Shown here in pieces: positions 58,590 through 64,000 of a stretch of 64,000 bases of DNA. Position 1 is the first letter of the stretch, and the number at the start of each line of letters is the position of its first letter. The notes beneath the pieces are model-generated. The model made no database searches and was not told where the DNA came from. It saw only the letters and a program-made list of their open reading frames with translations. This DNA comes from Mercenaria mercenaria. Taxonomy: Eukaryota; Mollusca; Bivalvia; Venerida; Veneridae. The stretch is taken from positions 16,572,001-16,636,000 of the forward strand of contig NC_069368.1 of NCBI RefSeq assembly GCF_021730395.1. The letters are read 5' to 3'. Both the position numbers and the translations under genes were made by a program.

Positions 58590-59776
58590 ATTGCATTTTG
58601 GAATGCTCATTATAAGTCTACTTATTAAAAATATTTTCACTTGAAATGCTTTTTTAAAAAATAATAAAGATTTACGAATAGGCGAAAACAAAAACAACAA
58701 CGTCAGTTGTAATTATTTAAGTATCTAACATAAGGAACAAAATAAATATACCTGGACACTTACATGTTTGCGTGTATTACGCTTGTTCAAAGTAGATGGA
58801 TTTAGACTTCTTTAATTGTTTTAAAGTATCATCTAATTTCAAATGTGATAAAGATATAAATTTGCGACCATAGTGTTTCTGCTCAGCTGAGTGTACGGTT
58901 GATTCACGAATAGTGTTACTAAGGGTATAATAAATCTTACCTACCGAGCAAGCTTGATATTTTGAAGATTCCTCATTTTTCCTAATTTACCTGCATTTTA
59001 TATATTATGTTAGAAATCAATTTAAATTAATTTCTACAAAAAAGCTGAACAGAACTGTAACGATACTTTTACTTAATTTGTTAAGTATTATTCCGACAGC
59101 AATAATTTTTCATAGTTTTTGAAATAGATGAAAAGCAAGCGACTTTGTTACAATCAGATTTAAATATTAACAAGTCAAATCCTTTATATTATAAGATTTA
59201 AGTAGTTTCAGAAATGTGTGCTTGTATAAATAAATGATTTATGACTCCAGTCAAACGCATGATCGAATATAAACAGGGGGCCTCCATGGCCGAGTGGTTA
59301 AAGTCGCTGACTTCAAATCACTTGCCCCTCATCGATGTGGGTTCGAACCTCACTCGGGGCGTTGAATTCTTCCTGTGAGGAAGCCATCCAGCTGGCTTAC
59401 GGAAGGTCGGTGGTTCTACCCAGGTGCCCGCTCGTGATGAAATAATGTACAGAGGGGCACCTGGGGTCTTCCTCCACCATTAAAACCGGAAAGTCGCCAT
59501 ATGACCTATCATGTGTCGGTGCGACGTTAAATCCAACAAAAAAAGAAAAGAATATAAAACATATAGTATATATTTGTACTCTTGACGTATTTGGGAAATG
59601 TATCGATATTAGGACTGAAAACTTGATTTGTATACTGGAACAAAGAATGATCATACATTTCATTATTTACATTTAAATGTAACGATATTTCATTTTTTGC
59701 GCCAAAGCTTTGATTTGGACTTACCCGCCAAATTGAATATAGTCCGCAAAAGATCATCTATTTATTTTTTTAAAAG
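58590..59776 (+). other. Chimeric intron remnant of the third unit
   Basis: 58590-58960 matches the gene 2 intron (48500-48870: TTTTGGAATGCTCATTATAA, CTGCTCAGCTGAGTGTAC); 59150-59270 and 59590-59755 match the gene 1 intron (31850-31960, 31970-32020 and 32925-33030). The switch lies between 58960 and 59150. A SINE interrupts it at 59274. Confidence 0.8.
59274..59549 (+). mobile_element. tRNA-derived SINE with 9-bp target duplication
   Basis: Head GGGGGCCTCCATGGCCGAGTGG (A box) ... GTGGGTTCGAACCTC (B box), body with AGAGGGGCACCTGGGGTC and tail GTGCGACGTTAAATCC(A)n. Flanked by GAATATAAA (59265-59273 and 59550-59558); gene 1 keeps the single uninterrupted site (about 31937-31946). Confidence 0.88.
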
Positions 59777-60599
59777 AAAGTATGTCGACCACTATCGTGC
59801 GCGCCTGGTATGATGCTTTTTAAGGGTAAGTGCACTCCTCTTTATAAGATAATGGTGTATTCAGCTAACGATCTTGCGTTTAGACTCCAGTTCAATCTTC
59901 TTCCAACACATGCTACCAAACGTGTTGGATGGTTTCATCTTGAGATTTTGGCCAAATCGGTTCGGAATGAATTATATTCAAAACTGATTCTGTTGTACAC
60001 AACATACACCGCAAGACTATGTGCTTTTAATTCCTATGTGAAGTTAGAACAAAGTCTTGATAATACTGTTATTTCAATGAAAAGTAAAAATTTAACGGAT
60101 TTTATGACATTCGTTTTTCATCTGGATATTGTAGGGGATTTCAGCTTCGGAGAGATTAGGAATACTTACGCAACTCTAGAGAAAATGGCGGCGCATTTTG
60201 CTACATATGACTATTATGCCCTATTTCTTGTTTAATACGAATCAGGGGACTCCGAAATGCCAACCAATTATGATTAAAATACCAGTGAAGAAATTGTAAG
60301 CACTGTAAATGAACTTGATCTAGGATTTTGTTTTCAGTATAATATTTTATGATTTTAGGCGGTCAGAATGATCCTGAATACGGATTAGGAATATTGTGGT
60401 TTGATTATATTTTGGCACCTCAACAAAGACTTTTGTCTATGCCTATATACTTCTCAATGCTGACCAGGGCGTGTTTATTATGTTTTCGTTTGTATTGAAT
60501 AAACGAATGTTCTTCATGCTACATTCTAAGAGCCACGCGACAAAAGATGGACGCTCAGATGAAACGACTCGGCAAGTCCATGTTTCAGTTGTCTCTTAA
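59777..60599 (+). pseudogene. Third receptor unit, exon 2 relic (gene 1-like)
   Basis: Follows an AG at 59775-59776 and starts AAAGTATGTCGACC like gene 1 exon 2. The frame is open for about 150 codons (CTPLYKIMVYSAND ... YDYYALFLV) and closely matches gene 1, then a stop at 60233 and frameshifts. At about 60420-60430 the sequence jumps from the position of gene 1 base 35900 to that of 36821: about 920 bp lost, removing TM1-TM6. The end matches gene 1 to the stop (CAGTTGTCTCTTAA). It cannot make a receptor. Confidence 0.88.
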
Positions 60600-62720
60600 A
60601 GATAACCAATGCCTGTCTTTCACTATTTTTTCTTCGTGCGATATTAACTTCAAAAACTAGAAACTACTATTCAAATGTATTTGATATAACTAAATTCAAA
60701 AAATTCATTAATAGTGTATGTATAGCTACATTCATAATTGAAAAGTTGATTGTTAAAGAACTTTCAATACAAAATTTATCTGTAAATTTGTAATAACTGT
60801 ATATACTTCTAAATGTGCAGATCACACAGGAGTACAGGTTTACTTTGGTGATATAAAAAGACCCAACTATTTGACTTTGTTAGCAATTTTGAAGTATAAG
60901 GTGGACAGTAGTCATTAATTTACGAATTCGAGCGTTTTACTTCTTGAGATAACCGAAATTCGACTAAAATGATATTTTATGCACGTGTTTTCGGGACGGG
61001 ACTCGGCAATGTCTTCGAGATAGATATAACTTTGAGTTTCAACTGTATGTTGTCTATCTGAACACATTTTCAAAACAACTACAGTTATATGGTAAGACTT
61101 TCTAAAGATTATAATCTAGCTGTTTCGTCAGACAACGCGTATTTGTTACTTTCCTCAACTTTGATTGTGTTTGACGGAACAGATGGAAAACTTATGATAA
61201 ACATTTCTTAAAATCCCGCAGGACTTTACTGTAGTGACGTGCTGATTAATTCATCAAAATTAAAACATTATTAAAAGATCCGTAAGGTGATCGTCGACGA
61301 CATTGTTTGCTTAATAATTGTTAAGTTTTAATAATGCTCCGAAAATATACTGCATCTACTAGAACTGCCACTCTTAACTATTAGTACAGTCTCCTCGGGT
61401 ATTCCGAATCAGCCTCAAATGCGGGTCAGTTTAAACATTTGACAGCAGCTGCAACAAATACTCCGAAAAATGCCTGTACACTTTAAGTATCGGTGCACAT
61501 TAGACAACCATATTGTTTCAAGCGATAAACACAATATAAGTATGTCGTATAGCGACTCGAGATGCCAATCCTTGCCGAGAAAATAAAGAGCTGCTCTCTT
61601 CAAGAGAAGCTTACTTCATCGTCCGGTGATGTACTTAAATAAATAATGCATGAATAATGCATGAATTTTATGTACCTTATATACTTATTACACTGTAGGT
61701 AAATAAATTCTGAAATATTTGTTATAAAAATTTATTAATTTACACAAAAAGTCATCAAATATGGGGTATTCCAAACCAACATCCATCAATATTACCCAGT
61801 TTATTTGAAAACGTCTTGAACTCATGTCAGAAGTCAGTCTGGACCATGTTACCACATGTTACACTGAATAATAGTTTGTTTTAGTGTTGAAATTGTAACA
61901 ATAAAAATTTACAGTGTTCATTATGATCCTATTTGGTTAATTCAAACTTATTGTTTCGTGAAATCTGAACGATCATAAAGCTGACATAGCATTCAGAGGT
62001 CCGTTTTGGCATACATACACTAAATAGAAAAATGGCGCGAAAAAGATTGTAGTCGCATATTGCGGATTCAAATAGTCCTCAGTGTTTTTGCTCTGTAGAG
62101 CTATTTTCCTTATTTTTTTCCCGCATTTCTTTCTGCTTAAATCACATGACAGATCTATGCTTGACATGTAGGTAGCATTTTCATAATGAAATAATAAATG
62201 TTTCTTATGTACTAGGCTGTTAGTAACTATCATGCGTATAATTGATTAACCTAGCATGGTCAACATTTTTAGACTGTTCAATAACTTTGGATCATGGACG
62301 CGGGAGACTGAAAGTGAGATTTTGTGCAATTAACCAGATAACCAGTAAAATCTATTGTTCTTTTGCCTCTGACCATTACAAGGTGGTGTCCCACTATGAA
62401 TTTTCCATGAGTAAGATATAAGTTTATTATAATAAATTATAAGACTATCATATGTGCAGAAGGTATTCATTTTATTTCTGTTTCTGAAAATATTCCAAAG
62501 CTAGGTTGATAGAGAGGACACACACAAGGAGCATCACTTTAACATGAAATAATGTAGGCATGTCACTTTTCGCCCACACGTTGTGTTATGACTTCACTGA
62601 GACTTTGCTTTCGTTTGAACATACCTCCACGGAGTGCAATACCATATCGAAACCAAAACTAAAACGGTTTGAATCCCTTTAAATTTAATCAGCACTTTAT
62701 AAACCAAAATAAAACAGTTC
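60600..62720. other. 3' flank of the third unit, homologous to the gene 1 flank
   Basis: Matches 37190-39690 with the SINEs absent (for example ATGTCTTCGAGATAGATATAACTTTGAG; AAATAAAGAGCTGCTCTCTT). No gene. Confidence 0.7.
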
Positions 62721-62724
62721 AAGG

Positions 62725-62890
62725 TGCACGAGATATCAAGATATATGCGCACGTGCATTTTTTACAATACGTTGGGCGATAATAAGCGTGCTGCAAGAGA
62801 TCACGATTTTAATTTTTCAATTAATTGCTTATATAAAATTCTATCAGATAAGTCCGAACAACTCATTTTGCACACACGACGCATTAACGC
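62725..62890 (+). promoter_or_regulatory. Second copy of the gene 2 promoter module
   Basis: CACGTG (62749-62754) then TATAAAA (62832-62838), 83 bp apart, with intervening matches (CGATAATAA, TCACG.TTTTA, TTTTCAATTAA) to 43432-43520. No receptor exon follows within the window, so it may serve a fourth unit beyond the right edge. A donor-like GTAAGT at 63310 could end its first exon. Confidence 0.45.
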
Positions 62891-63214
62891 GTTGTCCAAT
62901 TGTTTTCTGTATACCGCGTGCCGATTCTAGGCAGTGTTGTTATCTACATCTGTCTAGCGCACGCCACGTGCATGCGTCATTACAATAATAGCTTTAAACT
63001 CCGCGTGACGCTTTCAGCCGTTTTATGATCTTTATAACAAGTTGGACCAATCAAATGTTTTGTTGCCTAGCAGTCTTTAAATATAAATAAAATCGAGAGT
63101 TGTGAAAAAATCAACGTTTTCGTTTAGAAAAGCTGTAGAAACGATCGTCGTTCAAATTATAATTTGTGATTTCTCAAAGCCTGAACATTATTGATGATTC
63201 TTTATCACGGCTAC

Positions 63215-63700
63215 TAAACGCTAGCGCCACCACCAAATTGTGGTGATAAGGAAAAGAGCTATCGACATTTCTGTGGTGCATCTATCGCCCGTTTCTGCTT
63301 GTAAACACGTAAGTAAAATTTATATTTTATCTTATATTTCTATTGATATAACTTTTTTTCGAAAGTTGGAGAATGTAGTTCCGTGTAACAACACTTTTAC
63401 TATAGGTTTGCTGTAATTTCATTAAAATATTATGCAAATTGTGGTTCCAGGAGCTTTTCTCCCGGATCTGACAGTGGCATATTTTCATATCGGCCAGTAT
63501 TTGAACACCATTCCGATGAATAGACACACTGTAAGAACATACCTGCGCATGCAAATGGTGTAGAAATGAATTACACGTATTCACATACACCAATGAATTA
63601 CGAAAAAACACAGTAAAAAGTTAAAACACGACTATTTTTGAAAGTGTTGGCGCTATAACTCTAGTGGTGGCGCTATACAGTAGTGGTGGCGCTATTGTAT
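63215..63700. mobile_element. Possible MITE with GCGCCACCAC ends
   Basis: TAGCGCCACCACCA at 63221 is matched in inverse by three tandem AGTGGTGGCGCTAT-type units at 63645-63697. No target duplication found and no coding sequence. Confidence 0.45.
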
Positions 63701-63817
63701 ATGATTAGTTGCTAATATATTCAATTTTAATATATGAAAATGTCTGTCTGCAAGCCACGGAAATTTCTACAATAATCGATGTTATCAACCTATCCCACAC
63801 TATACCCTAGTCCTAAA

Positions 63818-63908
63818 TATAAGACCTGACATAACTCATATCACTTTATAAGTTAATTTTAATTGATATTTTACATTTTTTATTTTCCATGTTATGTCAG
63901 GTCTTAAC
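63818..63908. repeat. Small inverted repeat
   Basis: AAGACCTGACATAAC (63821) mirrored by GTTATGTCAGGTCTT (63890-63904). Likely a short fold-back insert. Confidence 0.65.
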
Positions 63909-64000
63909 GTTGAACTGAAATAACGTACAGCACAAAAATCGCGTCAGATTTGAATTTTGATCTGAAGGTTTTTTAACGACTTTCTGGCAAAAATGACTGA

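Overview
The window looks like nuclear DNA of a bivalve mollusc, probably a heterodont clam. The genome is AT-rich with small, widely spaced genes, and much of the space is taken by bivalve-type repeats: tandem-core elements ending in a hairpin or a (GACGCC)n/(CGGA)n microsatellite, tRNA-derived SINEs, fold-back MITEs and LINE tails. The species call is inference from repeat style. I see no LTR, retroviral or Polinton-like remains, no CRISPR and no prokaryotic operon.

Host genes. (1) A minus-strand first coding exon (7524-7998) of a Krueppel-like factor of the KLF9/13/14/16 (BTEB) group has an N-terminal SIN3-interaction motif and zinc finger 1. It is cut by the family's usual phase-1 intron in the glycine codon after finger 1; later exons are not visible and would lie left of base 1. 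(2) From 30.6 kb to the right edge lies a tandem cluster of orphan family-B-like 7TM receptors. Gene 1 has exons 30637-31647 and 35253-36989 (915 aa). Gene 2 has exons 45273-46274 and 49940-51745 (935 aa). A third unit (57671-60599) is a pseudogene. Each gene has a signal peptide, a small somatomedin-B-like Cys cluster and repeated 'K-N-x-x-C-x-x-C' motifs in exon 1, one phase-0 intron, and the rest of the ectodomain plus the 7TM bundle in exon 2.

The third unit is a recombinant. Its 5' flank, exon 1 and first part of the intron match gene 2, while the end of the intron, exon 2 and the 3' flank match gene 1. It is broken by loss of most of exon 1 and by an internal deletion of about 0.9 kb covering TM1-TM6. 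After it, at 62.7-62.9 kb, a block matching the putative gene 2 promoter (CACGTG about 83 bp before TATAAAA) suggests that a fourth unit starts near the right edge.

Layout: 1-7.5 kb, repeats (tandem-core elements, a fold-back mariner-like element, a 54-bp minisatellite, an hAT MITE with perfect 8-bp duplications, a TA-flanked element with a PHD-finger relic); 7.5-8.4 kb, KLF exon and promoter; 8.5-19 kb, gene-poor repeats; 19.2-28.35 kb, a large inverted duplication interrupted by a TTAA-flanked MITE and a 4.9-kb insertion with its own inverted ends; 28.4-30.5 kb, repeats; 30.6-63 kb, receptor cluster with nested insertions, several of which are supported by empty sites in a paralogous unit; 53.0-54.7 kb, two LINE 3' relics between gene 2 and the third unit.

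The strongest unusual signals are the chimeric receptor pseudogene, a MITE inserted in the TTAA that holds the gene 1 stop codon, the nested inverted duplication, and the conserved promoter module.
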